Positions 10,799 through 20,764 of a DNA stretch of 44,452 bases are shown in pieces (positions within the stretch are counted from its first letter, which is position 1; each line of letters begins with the position of its first letter). Source of the stretch: an uncultured Alphaproteobacteria bacterium (lineage in GTDB: Bacteria; Pseudomonadota; Alphaproteobacteria; Rhodobacterales; Rhodobacteraceae); NCBI GenBank assembly GCA_913031285.1, contig CAJWEI010000020.1:1-44452 (forward strand), written 5' to 3'. Under the pieces are notes generated by a model that saw only the letters and a program-made list of their open reading frames with translations, was not told the DNA's origin and did no database searches. The translations under genes were made by a program, and so were the position numbers.

Positions 10799-11285
10799 GT
10801 TTTGTCCCGAATGTGATATTTTTTGCGACTTCCAAAAGATGATTAGGATGAAATGCGACACAGCCTTCTGTTGGGTGGCCAGGTTTACGCCATTGATGAA
10901 TGAAAATTGCGCTGCCACGCCCTTTTACGGCATAGGGCCAGTTCCAGTTTGTTAATAGAACAAGATCATACATTGGATCTGGCCGCCAGAGTTTCTCATG
11001 TCCAAAATTGGATGGCGCGCAGATCATCATATTGTAATTGGGATCTGTCAAATCGTCGGACCACAGATCACAAAGCTTTAGAGGTATGGCCCAATCCGTT
11101 GGCTTTTTGATTCTGTCACGTCGATACAGCAATCCCACAATTTCATGTACTCCCTCAGGGGTTGCTCCGTCTCCCTCTTTCTTTCGCGATGTAGTACCGT
11201 TTCGCCCAATACTACAGGGATAATGACGCTGTCCAAAGCGCGCACCTTTTGGGGTGATATATATATGTCCCGTTTGGTTCCTCAC
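10761..11285 (-). CDS. L,D-transpeptidase family (YkuD-like) protein
   Basis: A protein of 174 residues carrying the YkuD catalytic signature: a His (FIHQW) followed by HPTEGCVAF, with the Cys as nucleophile. Such enzymes form or remodel 3-3 peptidoglycan cross-links, or attach proteins to peptidoglycan, using a cysteine acyl intermediate. An early GRNGTTSRKKEGDGATPEGV segment also fits the family. No signal peptide is obvious, which is common for this subgroup and leaves its location uncertain. It starts at GTG 11285, overlapping the ribA stop in GTGA, so it is coupled to ribA. Its 3' end overlaps yggS on the opposite strand by 38 bases. Confidence 0.85.
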   Translation of the reverse strand: MRNQTGHIYITPKGARFGQRHYPCSIGRNGTTSRKKEGDGATPEGVHEIVGLLYRRDRIKKPTDWAIPLKLCDLWSDDLTDPNYNMMICAPSNFGHEKLWRPDPMYDLVLLTNWNWPYAVKGRGSAIFIHQWRKPGHPTEGCVAFHPNHLLEVAKNITFGTKLIVLPHKHGRQK

Positions 11286-12370
11286 AAAAGGTGGCCGGAC
11301 TTTTTTGATTTGGTTACCATATATGCCTCGTTATGTTTGTTTCGGTCAGAAATGAGTGCGACTCGTTTAGAAACAGTAATATCGTTAGCCTCCATCATTA
11401 GAATTTTGGCAGGATTATTTGTCATCAATTGGATGTTACTTATGCCAAGTTCCTTAAGGATCGAAGAGGCAAGCCGGAAGTCGCGCTCATCGTCCTCAAA
11501 TCCAAGCCTATGGTTGGCTTCAACTGTATCAAAACCTTCATTTTGGAGCGAGTAGGCGCGCATCTTATTTGCAAGTCCAATGCCGCGGCCCTCTTGATTG
11601 AGATACAGTAGGATACCAGACCCAGACTGGCCCATTTGCATCAGCGCGGATTGCAATTGGATGCCACAATCACATTTTAAACTACCCAGCACATCGCCCG
11701 TAAAACAGGCTGAATGAATTCTGACCAAAATAGGCTCGGAACGAGAAGGCTTTCCAATTTCCATGGCATAATGTTCTTCGGCTCCGTTCTTTGGACGGAA
11801 AACATGTAATCTCCCCATTTCTGCCGCCGCAATGGGAAGTTTGGCGGAAACAATATCTGTCAACACGACCTTTTCTGAAAGTAAAGGTGCGGTTTCTTCT
11901 ATATCGAGTAGTGTCAATTTATTGTTTTGGATTAGTGTTTTGGCATCTTTAACGTATGCGACAATGGCGGCGGGCAGCAACTGCGCAGATTTCAATAGGC
12001 TTAGTGCCAAGCGTTCAATTTCGACTTCGCCCCCGCGCTCACATTGAAACGGGCCTTTAAGAGGGTTTTTAAGATCATCGGATGGGTTTGAAACAGATTT
12101 GATCCAAGAAAGTCCCACATCACTCGGTAAGTTGAGCCGGACCAGATCTTTATCATAAGCTCCAATTTTGAGGGTCAAAGCACGCTTCGCTGTTAGTACT
12201 AAAAGAATATCACATGTTATGCTGCGCAAATCGCTTAATTTTTGATCTATTAAAGTTTCTGCTGGTATCAATAGGGCATCCTGCTTTGCTCTAAGAACAA
12301 CGGGTACACCCATCCGTAAATCGGTGCGTGCGCGTGAAATTTGTTCTCTTATGTCAGGACCAAGTAGCAC
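11282..12370 (-). CDS. ribA: GTP cyclohydrolase II
   Basis: Catalyses the first committed step of riboflavin synthesis, opening the GTP imidazole ring. The C-terminal half (about 165-362) carries the complete domain: zinc ligands in HSACFTGDVLGSLKCDCG, the catalytic segment GILLYLNQEGRGIGL, AYSLQ, DTVEANHRLGF and a C-terminal DRNKHNEAYMVTK. The N-terminal 160 residues form an extra domain that lacks the DHBP-synthase acidic motif, so this is not a working RibBA fusion. A protein of this length is common in Rhodobacterales as far as I recall. Coupled to the downstream L,D-transpeptidase by a 4-base overlap. Confidence 0.93.
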   Translation of the reverse strand: MLLGPDIREQISRARTDLRMGVPVVLRAKQDALLIPAETLIDQKLSDLRSITCDILLVLTAKRALTLKIGAYDKDLVRLNLPSDVGLSWIKSVSNPSDDLKNPLKGPFQCERGGEVEIERLALSLLKSAQLLPAAIVAYVKDAKTLIQNNKLTLLDIEETAPLLSEKVVLTDIVSAKLPIAAAEMGRLHVFRPKNGAEEHYAMEIGKPSRSEPILVRIHSACFTGDVLGSLKCDCGIQLQSALMQMGQSGSGILLYLNQEGRGIGLANKMRAYSLQNEGFDTVEANHRLGFEDDERDFRLASSILKELGISNIQLMTNNPAKILMMEANDITVSKRVALISDRNKHNEAYMVTKSKKSGHLL

Positions 12371-12564
12371 TATTAGTTTTCCACATTATCGAATTGTCCG
12401 GTATTCTTGTGGGCCAAACCTGCAGAGGGGTCAATATTTCATTTCCACTGGAGTTTGTTACAAAACGGGTGCTAATCCGCACGTCTGTGTGAGATTTTAG
12501 GACTAATACTTGCAATATAATACAAAAATTTACATGTCTTATTAAAGTAAATCAGGAAAATATC

Positions 12565-13251
12565 ATGGTGCAAATAAAAAACATACTGCTTGTCGGTGAC
12601 GAAGAAGATCTTCGCGGTGCAGTTTCTGAGCAGTTGCTGATTACAGAAGAATTTCATGTTGTTGAGGCCAGCTCTGGAAAAGAGGCCCTTGAGCTTGTTC
12701 TGGAAGAACCTTTTGATATCATTATTTTGGAGGTTGGTCTGCCAGATGTAGATGGATGTGAACTTTGCAAATTGATACGCAAACAAGGTGTGAAATGCCC
12801 AATTGTTACTTTAATTGGAGGCGACGCCAATTCTGATACTATTTCAGATCTTTATTTTGGCGCAAATGACTATGTGAAAAAACCCTTCAAGTTCTCGGTT
12901 TTACTCTCGGTTATACGCTCTCAGTTAAGACAGTTTCAACAATTAGAGGACGCGACGTTAACACTTGGACCATACACTTTTATACCAGCGGCTAAAATGC
13001 TGATTGATAGTCAAGAACAAAAAATTAGGCTAACTGAAAAAGAAACCAATATCCTGAAATTTTTACTGCGCTTACACAATACCGTGGTGCCGCGCGAGGT
13101 TTTGTTGCGCGAGGTATGGGGTTATAATGCAGGTGTTACAACTCATACTCTAGAAACCCACATATATCGCCTTAGGCAGAAAATCGAAACAGATCCCGCA
13201 AAAGTATCTTTGCTGGTCACCGAGGATGGTGGGTATAAAGTCGTTGCTTAA
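12565..13251 (+). CDS. OmpR/PhoB-type response regulator with a degenerate receiver
   Basis: A protein of 228 residues: receiver domain (about 5-118) and winged-helix DNA-binding domain (about 130-227, with TEKETNILKFL, REVLLREVWGY and HTLETHIYRLRQKIE). The output domain looks intact. In the receiver, the phospho-acceptor Asp is replaced by Glu56 (DIIILEVGLPD), the first acid of the pocket by Gly11 (LLVGDEED) and the conserved Thr/Ser by Ile84 (VTLIGG); Lys106 (KKPF) is kept. It therefore probably cannot be switched by ordinary phosphorylation, and the Glu may mimic the active state. No histidine kinase is adjacent. ATG 12565 is preceded by AGGAAA. Targets are unknown. Confidence 0.92.
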   Translation: MVQIKNILLVGDEEDLRGAVSEQLLITEEFHVVEASSGKEALELVLEEPFDIIILEVGLPDVDGCELCKLIRKQGVKCPIVTLIGGDANSDTISDLYFGANDYVKKPFKFSVLLSVIRSQLRQFQQLEDATLTLGPYTFIPAAKMLIDSQEQKIRLTEKETNILKFLLRLHNTVVPREVLLREVWGYNAGVTTHTLETHIYRLRQKIETDPAKVSLLVTEDGGYKVVA

Positions 13252-14187
13252 ATGGGAATATAACTAAAGGCTGATTAAAATTTAAATATTCCTCATTAAT
13301 TGACAACGGTTGTTTTCCTTTCTGATTACATTTAATTTTATTCTAGCGGCTAATGAAAATTGCTTGCCACAACGTTCAAACTATTTGTGGGCTCTTTAGA
13401 AATGTCCTTGATATATTTTTTGTTATGGAAAGTACTTAAACCAAATATTCTACCCCTGCCATGAGTGGACATTCTATTATTAAGTGTCTTACGCTAGATC
13501 CTCGCCGAAACCCATTATTGCTTAGGGAATGAATTTTGCAACTCTTTAAAGACAGACAACTTTAAGAGATACAGCAGGTCAATGTATCCCTTAAACGCTC
13601 TAGCTCGCCGATGGTGTGGTCTAACTCATCTTCAAATATTTGATAACCAACTTTAATCCTCAGTCGTTGGCGTGCGATCCTATTGCAGCTAAAATAAAAA
13701 TATTTAATTTGGGTATGCTAAAATCAACGGTCTTTGCCAATTTGATGGATACAAGCGTTTTATATCTAAGGTTGCATCCAACTTTTGTCCCTTTGTTCAA
13801 GTGGCACTTAATTAGCCCTGAATTTATTTTATTGAGTTGCAGAGATCGCGACGAAGGTGCGTTACCATTGATAGCCGACCCAAATTTCCTTCATAAGGAC
13901 CTCAATAATTATTTTAGCCATAAAGTACTTGAGCTTTTTATCAAATAATCTGTGATTAGAATGAAAGGGACTATTGGTGAATACAATTTTGCAGCACGTA
14001 GACAGTAGTGCGTCTGATGCGTTACATACATCTTAGTAGATGTCTGAGCTGTTTGCCTTTTTCATAAGGGGATTAGAAACTAGCTTTCGCGTTCACATCG
14101 GAGATATTTCTTATAATATTCAAAAATGCTATAAGCTTCTGGGCGAATATGCTAATGCGAAAAAATCTTAGCATAAGGAAGTAAAAA
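13252..14187. other. Long gap between the response regulator and xthA, no convincing gene
   Basis: About 930 bases. The best plus-strand frame (13640-13948, TTG start, 102 codons) has no ribosome binding site and resembles no family I know. On the minus strand a short helix-like frame ending at 13562-13564 (contains VGYQIFEDELDHTIGELERL) looks coding but has no start or upstream continuation. A sigma-54-like string, TGGCAC-N7-AGCC, lies at 13802-13817 with no gene behind it. The gap may hold a decayed gene; nothing more can be said. Confidence 0.35.
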
Positions 14188-14976
14188 TTGTCTTTTACTA
14201 TTGCGACTTGGAATATAAACTCAGTCAGACTACGCGCGCCCTTGGTGGCAAAGCTTCTTCAAGATGAGGCACCAGATGTTTTATGTTTACAAGAGTGTAA
14301 ATCCCCCGTTGATAAAATTCCTCTAAGCGACTTTGCAGCTTGCGGGTATGAAAATATGGTCGCCCGAGGTGAAAAGGGTTATAATGGCGTCGCTATTTTA
14401 TCGCGACTCCCGTTGCAAGAGGCATGCTCAGAAGATTTTGCAGCACTAGGTCATGCCAGACATATAGCCGCCAGATTGGAAAATGACGTCGTCATTCATA
14501 ATTTTTATATTCCTGCCGGTGGCGATGTTGCAGATCGTAGCGTGAACAAGAAATTTGGGCAGAAAATGGATTATCTCAACGATATGCAAGCCTATTTCCA
14601 TAAGGAAACTCCGCAAAAATCGATTTTAGTTGGAGATCTCAATATCGCTCCAAGAGAGGACGATGTATGGGATCACAAGAAACTGATAAAAGTTGTCAGC
14701 CATACTCCTGTGGAAGTCGACGCTTTGGCCAAAGTTCAAGAAGCCGGTAATTGGGTTGATATCATACGCCAAGATGTGACAGAGGGTAAATTATATTCCT
14801 GGTGGTCCTATCGTGCAAAGGACTGGGATGACGCCAATAAAGGCCGCAGATTGGATCATATTTGGGCAACTAGAGACATTGCAGCTACTGGCCACGGTTC
14901 GCGTGTTCTCCGCGATGCGCGTGGTTGGGATAAGCCGAGTGACCACGCACCAGTTTTTGCAACTTTTGACCTTTGA
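14188..14976 (+). CDS. xthA: Exodeoxyribonuclease III
   Basis: An AP endonuclease and 3'-5' exonuclease of 262 residues, working in base-excision repair. The endonuclease/exonuclease/phosphatase fold is shown by ATWNINSVRLR (metal-site Asn), LCLQECK (metal-binding Glu), GYNGVAILSR, the GDLNIAP motif, the RRLDHIW strand and the terminal SDHAPV with the catalytic Asp-His pair. The start is TTG 14188, six residues before WNINS and about nine bases after AAGGAAG; no ATG lies in a better place. It stands alone, after a long empty region, and 56 bases before cnoX. Confidence 0.96.
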   Translation: MSFTIATWNINSVRLRAPLVAKLLQDEAPDVLCLQECKSPVDKIPLSDFAACGYENMVARGEKGYNGVAILSRLPLQEACSEDFAALGHARHIAARLENDVVIHNFYIPAGGDVADRSVNKKFGQKMDYLNDMQAYFHKETPQKSILVGDLNIAPREDDVWDHKKLIKVVSHTPVEVDALAKVQEAGNWVDIIRQDVTEGKLYSWWSYRAKDWDDANKGRRLDHIWATRDIAATGHGSRVLRDARGWDKPSDHAPVFATFDL

Positions 14977-15032
14977 TTCTTCTCAAATAAACACCATATA
15001 AAGAAATGAGTTGTAATTGATAGGGTCATAAT

Positions 15033-15947
15033 ATGTTGGAATTGGGTCAAACGGACGCCCAGACACAAGATCAGCTGATTTTGGATGTTGGCGAAGCAAG
15101 TTTCATGGTGGAGGTCATCGAAGCAAGTAATTCGATACCAGTCATCGTCGATTTTTGGGCGCCATGGTGTGGTCCATGCAAAACCTTAGGCCCGCAACTG
15201 GAAGCAGCCGTGACTGGGCTTAAGGGCGCGGTAAAAATGGCCAAAGTAAATATCGATGAAAACCAAGGGCTTGCGGGTCAGATGCGCATCCAATCAATTC
15301 CCTCTGTTTATGCATTTTGGAAAGGTCAGCCGATTGATGCCTTTCAAGGCGCTGTACCCGCGTCTGAAGTTGCTGAATTTGTTCAAAGGGTTGTAAAAGC
15401 TTCTGGTGGTGAGGTTGACGGTGGAGTCGAAGATGCAGTCGCGGCTGCTGAGGAATTTCTGGCGGATGGTGCAGCTGATGATGCAGCTCAGACATTCGCA
15501 GCGATTCTTGAAGAAAACCCAGATCACGCTAATGCATATAGCGGACTGGTGCGATCCCATATTGCACTAGAGGATCTCGAGCAAGCTGAGGCAGTGCTAA
15601 ATGGCGCACCAGCGGCAATTGCACAGACCCCAGAACTGGAAAGTGCTTACGCGCAGCTTCAGCTGGCCAAACAAGCTGAGGATGCAGGTCCCTTGGAGGA
15701 TTTACGCAGGAAGCTAGACGCTTCCCCCGATGATTACCAGACTAGACTAGATTTTGCTCAGGCACTTTATGGTAATGGCAATGCACAAGAAGCAGTCGAT
15801 GAATTGCTTGAAATTTTTCGCCGAGACAAAGAGTGGAATGATGGCGCTGCCAAAGCCCAACTATTCACTATTTTTGAAGCTTTAAAACCAAATGATCCGG
15901 TTGTACTAAACGGGCGTCGTAGATTGAGCTCTTTGATATTTGCTTGA
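15033..15947 (+). CDS. cnoX: Thioredoxin-domain plus TPR protein (CnoX/YbbN)
   Basis: A protein of 304 residues. The N-terminal thioredoxin domain (about 18-125) has the active site WCGPC at 45-49, and the SIPSVYAFWKG cis-Pro segment. The C-terminal half is tetratricopeptide-like (NPDHANAYSGLVRSHI; DYQTRLDFAQALY). CnoX protects chaperone clients from oxidation and hands them to GroEL. The E. coli protein lacks a reactive CxxC, whereas alphaproteobacterial members such as this one keep it, so it may also reduce disulfides. It begins a run of short-spaced genes with the LON-domain and Trm112-like proteins. Confidence 0.9.
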   Translation: MLELGQTDAQTQDQLILDVGEASFMVEVIEASNSIPVIVDFWAPWCGPCKTLGPQLEAAVTGLKGAVKMAKVNIDENQGLAGQMRIQSIPSVYAFWKGQPIDAFQGAVPASEVAEFVQRVVKASGGEVDGGVEDAVAAAEEFLADGAADDAAQTFAAILEENPDHANAYSGLVRSHIALEDLEQAEAVLNGAPAAIAQTPELESAYAQLQLAKQAEDAGPLEDLRRKLDASPDDYQTRLDFAQALYGNGNAQEAVDELLEIFRRDKEWNDGAAKAQLFTIFEALKPNDPVVLNGRRRLSSLIFA

Positions 15948-15973
15948 AGCCATCATAATGATAAGTAAAGTGT

Positions 15974-16612
15974 ATGAAATCAGATATTGATCTTCCGAAA
16001 ACCATTCCAGTATTCCCGCTGCCAGGCGCATTGTTGCTGCCACGGTCTCGATTGCCTTTGCATATTTTTGAACCTCGCTATCTGGCGATGATAGAAGATG
16101 TACTTAAAACACCTGATAGGTTGATAGGCATGATCCAGACAAGTGAGCAAAACGGAGAAGAGCGCATGCAGTCGATTGGCTGTGCAGGCCGGCTAACGCA
16201 ATTTTCTGAGACAGAAGACGGCCGGTACATGCTGACGTTGACCGGGATAAGCCGATATCGTGTCCGAAACGAAGTGATCGGTTTTACGCCCTATCGGCGC
16301 TTTGAAGTAAATTGGAGTGGGTTTGAACAGGATAAATCTGCTTGCGAAAAGGATCCTAATTTTGATCGCAAGAATTTTTTTGATCTTTTGTCTCGTTATT
16401 TTCAATCACGTGGTCTGTCCACGGATTGGGATACGCTCAAAGATGCAGATGACGAGCTGCTGATAAATTCTCTATCTATGTTGTTAGACTTTGAGACTGA
16501 AGATAAACAGGCCTTGCTTGAGGCTCCATCGCTAGTTACGCGGCGGGAAACGATCATAACTTTGATCGAATACAGCATGCGGGGTGGGGATAGTGAAGAT
16601 ATTTTGCAATGA
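15974..16612 (+). CDS. LON N-terminal substrate-binding domain protein
   Basis: A stand-alone protein of 212 residues. It shows the Lon N-domain pattern: [37 protein letters not shown]..., GCAGRLTQF and LTGISRYRV. There is no ATPase or protease part, so it is not Lon itself but the common small bacterial relative of unknown function, perhaps an adaptor recognising unfolded segments. It lies 26 bases after cnoX. Its stop overlaps the next ATG in ATGA (16609-16612), so it is coupled to the Trm112-like gene. Confidence 0.9.
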   Translation: MKSDIDLPKTIPVFPLPGALLLPRSRLPLHIFEPRYLAMIEDVLKTPDRLIGMIQTSEQNGEERMQSIGCAGRLTQFSETEDGRYMLTLTGISRYRVRNEVIGFTPYRRFEVNWSGFEQDKSACEKDPNFDRKNFFDLLSRYFQSRGLSTDWDTLKDADDELLINSLSMLLDFETEDKQALLEAPSLVTRRETIITLIEYSMRGGDSEDILQ

Positions 16613-16815
16613 CACAGTCTGAAAATGGATTTGACCGTAAGATGTTAGAGGCGCTTATTTGTCCGCAAACGCACGCCACTTTGCAGTTTGACCAAGAGAA
16701 ACAAGAACTTGTCAGTGTCAAGGCCGGGATAGCCTATCCAATAAGGGGTGGAATACCCGTGATGCTTGTAGGTGAAGCGCGTCAAATTTCGGATGACGAA
16801 TTTTTATCGCATTAA
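16609..16815 (+). CDS. Trm112/YcaR-family small protein
   Basis: A protein of 68 residues with the family pattern [27 protein letters not shown] and the acidic end. In other organisms Trm112-like proteins activate or stabilise methyltransferases. Only one of the usual zinc cysteines (CPQT) is visible, so metal binding may be lost, as in YcaR-type members. ATGA overlap with the preceding LON-domain gene; its 3' end overlaps the convergent ubiH-like gene by 12 bases. Confidence 0.88.
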   Translation: MTQSENGFDRKMLEALICPQTHATLQFDQEKQELVSVKAGIAYPIRGGIPVMLVGEARQISDDEFLSH

Positions 16816-18018
16816 ATCAGGTAGATTACCTCGCACACCTGCAGCTTCCCGCATAAATGTTCTTTTGGTGCTGGGAAGCAGGTTCAAGACACCCATGCCG
16901 ATTGTGCGGAAGCTTCGTAATAAAGAATTATCATTGGAAAATAGTCTGTTAAAAGCATCCATTGTTAGCGCGAGTGCAGTCGCGTCAAAGCGACGCCATT
17001 CCTGATAGCGAGCTAATACGGCTTGAGACCCAAAATCTTCACCACGGTTTTTTGCCTCTAGGCAAAGTTGCGCAAGTGCTGCGATATCGCGCATCCCAGA
17101 GTTCAGGCCCTGACCGGCAATCGGGTGCATTCCATGTGCGGCATCGCCAATCACGGCGACACGTTCGGCGATAAAGCTTTTGGCAATGCTCATATCTAAA
17201 GGATAAAAAAACCGTTTACCGACTAGCTTGATCTCTCCCAAAAAACTACCAAAGCGGGGCCGTAACACATCCAAATATCCGTCATTGTCCATAGCCATAA
17301 TAGTGTGAGCATTTTCGATCGTTTCGGTCCAAACGATTGAACAGCGATTATCCTTAAGCGGTAGAATTGCAAGTGGGCCGGGCGGCATAAAATGTTGATA
17401 GGCAAACCCATTGTGGGATCGTTCATGTTCTAATGCGCATACCAGCGCAGACTGAGCATATTTCCATCCAGTGTAAGTCACACCCGCTCTTTGTGCAAAG
17501 GCGCTGCTGCGCCCATCTGCGCAGATTACAAGCTTGGCATGGATCTCACTGCCATCATCTAAGCAAAGAATAGAAGACGCCATTTGGGCAGTTTGATCTT
17601 CTACGCGCTGGCCACGTAGATAAGTAATATTTACGTTGTCTATTAAGCGGCTTTGGAGCACTGCTCTAAGATGTCTGTCCTCAATCATATGCCCCATTGG
17701 ACCTTCGTCTAAGCCATATTTGTCAAAATGCAAAAAGAATGGCGAAGGCTGTTCTCCAACTGCTCCGTCAGTCACTTTTATATCAAGTATCGGTTGTGTT
17801 TCTGTCTCAATATCTTCCCATAAACCAAGAGCTTTTAGCATGCGCCCAGATGCCATCGCCATAGCGTATGATCTTCCGTCAAAATCAGGATTTTTCTGCA
17901 TATTGGCAGCAATTGCATCTATAATACACACTGAAAACCCATATTTAGCAGCTGCTAACGCCATTAACGATCCAGTTAATCCACCGCCAATAATTGCAAT
18001 ATCTGTTGTACTTTTCAT
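16804..18018 (-). CDS. ubiH: FAD-dependent UbiH/UbiF-family ubiquinone-ring hydroxylase
   Basis: A flavoprotein monooxygenase of 404 residues, probably acting in ubiquinone biosynthesis at the membrane. The N-terminal dinucleotide site is [16 protein letters not shown], the middle carries [16 protein letters not shown] (DG motif) and the C-terminal flavin motif is [25 protein letters not shown] split across 290-315. Which ring position it hydroxylates cannot be told from sequence; the symbol follows the commonest annotation. It is divergent from the amidase gene (84 bases between starts) and convergent with the Trm112-like gene. Confidence 0.9.
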   Translation of the reverse strand: MKSTTDIAIIGGGLTGSLMALAAAKYGFSVCIIDAIAANMQKNPDFDGRSYAMAMASGRMLKALGLWEDIETETQPILDIKVTDGAVGEQPSPFFLHFDKYGLDEGPMGHMIEDRHLRAVLQSRLIDNVNITYLRGQRVEDQTAQMASSILCLDDGSEIHAKLVICADGRSSAFAQRAGVTYTGWKYAQSALVCALEHERSHNGFAYQHFMPPGPLAILPLKDNRCSIVWTETIENAHTIMAMDNDGYLDVLRPRFGSFLGEIKLVGKRFFYPLDMSIAKSFIAERVAVIGDAAHGMHPIAGQGLNSGMRDIAALAQLCLEAKNRGEDFGSQAVLARYQEWRRFDATALALTMDAFNRLFSNDNSLLRSFRTIGMGVLNLLPSTKRTFMREAAGVRGNLPDLMR

Positions 18019-18102
18019 AATGTTTAATATGCTATCTTTAGCTCAATTGTCCATGTGCGCAGATGCCGCGAAGCGTGCAAAATTTTAAATGAGGCTCAGC
18101 CA

Positions 18103-19431
18103 ATGCAGAATATTCTTGAAATGACAGCTGCAGATCTAGGTCGATTAATCGCTAAGGGTCGGCTTGACCCTGTCGAGATTACACAGGCTTATCTTGATGC
18201 CGCGCAAAACCATTCTGAAATTGGGCGCGTATATACCATGCTGACCACTGATCGGGCCTTGTCAGAGGCTGTTGCTTCATCACTTAGAGCTAAATCATGT
18301 CAGCGACTTTCTCCATTGGACGGTGTCCCGATCAGTTGGAAGGATCTTTTTGATACCTCCGGCCTCAAGACAGAGGCAGGTAGCGACTTGCTGTCTGGGC
18401 GGCTTCCTAAAACGGATGCGAAATGTTTGAAAAATGCGACAGCTCTCGGTTTGGTTTGCTTGGGTAAAACCCATATGTCAGAATTGGCATTTTCAGGCTT
18501 AGGGCTCAATCCTGTTACTAAAACACCGCCTTGTGTAAACGATCCGGAGGCAGTTCCTGGGGGGTCTTCATCTGGGGCGGCGGCGTCGGTTGCCTTTGGT
18601 TTGGCTGCAGGAGCGATTGGGTCTGATACGGGCGGGTCCGTTCGTATTCCAGCAGCGTGGAATGATTTGGTTGGCTTGAAGACAACATCGGGAAAGATTT
18701 CACTCCAAGGTGTGGTTCCTCTTTGTCAGAAATTTGATACGGTTGGCCCTCTATCTAAAACAGTGGAGGATTCTGCACTTTTGTTTTCTGCATTGTGTGG
18801 TGAACTGCCCATTGATCTAAAAGAGTCATCTTTAAAGGGTGCGCGGCTGGCAATTCTGCGTGCAAAGGGCATCAACGAAGTGCGCGAAAAGCCTGCCAAC
18901 GCTTTTGATCAATCGATCAAAGCCCTCAAAATGGCGGGTGCGCATGTTGACGAGATCACACTTGAATGTGTCTCTGAAGCACTGGGCTTAACAGGTGTTT
19001 TATTTAATTCAGAGGCTTATGGAACTTGGAAGGAACTGATTGAAAAGAATCCAAATGTTATTTTCGATAAAATATTGGCTCGCTTTCGTGAAGGTGCTAA
19101 TTTTCAAGCCTCGGATTATTTGGCTGCATGGCAGAGTTTGGAAAATCTGCGGCAAACGTATTATTCCGCAACGCAAGGGTATGATGCCATCTTGTGTCCA
19201 ACATCACCAATCATGCCGCCAAATGCAGTACGACTAATGAATGACGAAGACTATTATGTGGCTGAAAACTTGATGTCCTTACGCAACACTCGGATTGGAA
19301 ACTTGTTGGGCCTATGTGCTATAACACTGCCGACAGGGGTGCCAAGTTGTGGTTTGATGATGCTGGCTGGACCCCATCAGGAGAAGCGGCTTCTGCGGAC
19401 TGCCGTGGCAGCAGAGCGTGCATTAGGCTGA
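18103..19431 (+). CDS. Amidase-signature family amidase
   Basis: A protein of 442 residues from the preferred start ATG 18103 (MQNILEMTAADLG), which follows GAGG at 18091-18094. A longer frame begins at 18055 but its extra 16 residues (MRRCREACK...) are not family-like. The Ser-cisSer-Lys triad is visible: Lys80 in PISWKDLFD, the cis-Ser in PGGSSSG (155-156) and the nucleophile Ser179 in SDTGGSVRIP. The family hydrolyses amides such as indoleacetamide, allophanate or Glu-tRNA precursors; no gatB or gatC is adjacent, so it is probably a catabolic or salvage amidase. The substrate is unknown. Confidence 0.92.
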   Translation: MQNILEMTAADLGRLIAKGRLDPVEITQAYLDAAQNHSEIGRVYTMLTTDRALSEAVASSLRAKSCQRLSPLDGVPISWKDLFDTSGLKTEAGSDLLSGRLPKTDAKCLKNATALGLVCLGKTHMSELAFSGLGLNPVTKTPPCVNDPEAVPGGSSSGAAASVAFGLAAGAIGSDTGGSVRIPAAWNDLVGLKTTSGKISLQGVVPLCQKFDTVGPLSKTVEDSALLFSALCGELPIDLKESSLKGARLAILRAKGINEVREKPANAFDQSIKALKMAGAHVDEITLECVSEALGLTGVLFNSEAYGTWKELIEKNPNVIFDKILARFREGANFQASDYLAAWQSLENLRQTYYSATQGYDAILCPTSPIMPPNAVRLMNDEDYYVAENLMSLRNTRIGNLLGLCAITLPTGVPSCGLMMLAGPHQEKRLLRTAVAAERALG

Positions 19432-19575
19432 GAAAAGTGATCCCTATTCAGAAAGGTTTGAGCTGTCGTAGCCATAATAGCTAACTTTCTACGTGTTTTT
19501 GTGGACGTGACGATCAAGCTGGGTTAGACTAAAAGAAGCGGGGCGATATGATCCCGATAATTGAGGTTGAAAAGA

Positions 19576-20754
19576 ATGTTTCCTGAGCGGTTTTCGAACC
19601 TTCCGGCATATCCATTCGAACGACTGCGCGTTCTGCTTGATCCGCATGCGCCTGGCGGTGTTGGTTTACCTATGACAATAGGCGAGCCCACGCACGCCTT
19701 TCCTCAATGGATATTGCAAATCATTCAGGACAATTCAGCAGGTTTTAATTTTTATCCGCCAAATAATGGCGCGCCAGAGCTGCGAAGTGCCATCACGACT
19801 TGGATCAAACAGCGTTACGGCGCATGCCTTGATCCTGATAAAAATGTCATAGCTCTGAATGGAACTCGAGAGGGTCTTTATAATGCCGCCATGGCACTTT
19901 GTCCCGAAACCAAAGTTGGCAAACCGCCAGTCATTCTTGTACCTAATCCGTTTTATCAAGTCTATATGTTTGCGGCCTTGTCGGTAGGGGCGTATCCAAA
20001 ATTTGTTCCAGCCATCAGAGAGACAGGATTTTTGCCAGATTATGCCGGTTTAAAACCAGAAATTTTAGATCGGGTGGCTTTGGCGTATATTTGTTCGCCA
20101 GCTAACCCGCAGGGCGCTGTGGCGGATCGGAGTTATTGGCAAGATTTAATTCGCCTTGCAGAAAAATACGATTTTTGTATTTTGGCTGACGAGTGTTATA
20201 GCGAGATCTACCGCACGGCCCCACCTGTGGGCGCTTTGCAAGCTGCGCATGAAATGGGTGCAGATCTCAATCGCGTGATGATTTTCCATTCCTTATCCAA
20301 ACGTTCTAACCTGCCAGGGTTGCGCTCCGGTTTTGCCGCATCAGGAAAAAAAGCGATTTCGCAGATGAAAAAAATGCGCGCCTATTCGGGGGCGCCTTTG
20401 CCATTGCCGCTACAGAAAGTGGCGGAGGCGGTTTGGTCAGATGAAAAACATGTCCAAGAGAATCGACGGTTATATGCTGAGAAATTTTTGCTGGCGGACG
20501 ATATCTTTGGTGATGTTGCTGAATATACATCGCCTAAGGCAGGCTTTTTCCTCTGGCTCTCCTGTCAGAACGGTGAAGAAACTGCGCTGAAGTTATGGAA
20601 AGAATATGGCATCCGTGTCTTGCCGGGTCGCTATCTGTCCCAAAACGTTAACAATCAAAACGTGGGCGATAAATATATCAGAGTCGCCTTGGTAGCTCCC
20701 AAAGACCAGATCGAAATGGGGCTGCGCAAATTGCGCAACTGCCTATACAATTGA
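19576..20754 (+). CDS. dapC: Succinyldiaminopimelate aminotransferase, class I/II
   Basis: A PLP-dependent aminotransferase of 392 residues from ATG 19576 ([14 protein letters not shown]), chosen over TTG 19561 because GAGG (19563-19566) is well spaced for it. Features: [11 protein letters not shown], the [11 protein letters not shown] loop, [11 protein letters not shown] and the Schiff-base Lys in [16 protein letters not shown]. The opening and GEPTHAFP patterns resemble Rhodobacterales DapC, which makes the succinyldiaminopimelate intermediate of lysine and peptidoglycan synthesis. A broader-specificity aminotransferase is possible. It is 10 bases before ftsK and probably co-transcribed with it. 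Confidence 0.85.
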   Translation: MFPERFSNLPAYPFERLRVLLDPHAPGGVGLPMTIGEPTHAFPQWILQIIQDNSAGFNFYPPNNGAPELRSAITTWIKQRYGACLDPDKNVIALNGTREGLYNAAMALCPETKVGKPPVILVPNPFYQVYMFAALSVGAYPKFVPAIRETGFLPDYAGLKPEILDRVALAYICSPANPQGAVADRSYWQDLIRLAEKYDFCILADECYSEIYRTAPPVGALQAAHEMGADLNRVMIFHSLSKRSNLPGLRSGFAASGKKAISQMKKMRAYSGAPLPLPLQKVAEAVWSDEKHVQENRRLYAEKFLLADDIFGDVAEYTSPKAGFFLWLSCQNGEETALKLWKEYGIRVLPGRYLSQNVNNQNVGDKYIRVALVAPKDQIEMGLRKLRNCLYN

Positions 20755-20764
20755 AGAGGTAAGA

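Noticed and set aside
13802-13817. Sigma-54-like TGGCAC-N7-AGCC string
   Set aside because: The -12 element is imperfect (TAGC) and no gene begins close behind it; likely chance.
18055-18102. Upstream extension of the amidase
   Set aside because: The 16 extra residues are not family-like, while ATG 18103 has a ribosome binding site and begins where homologues begin.
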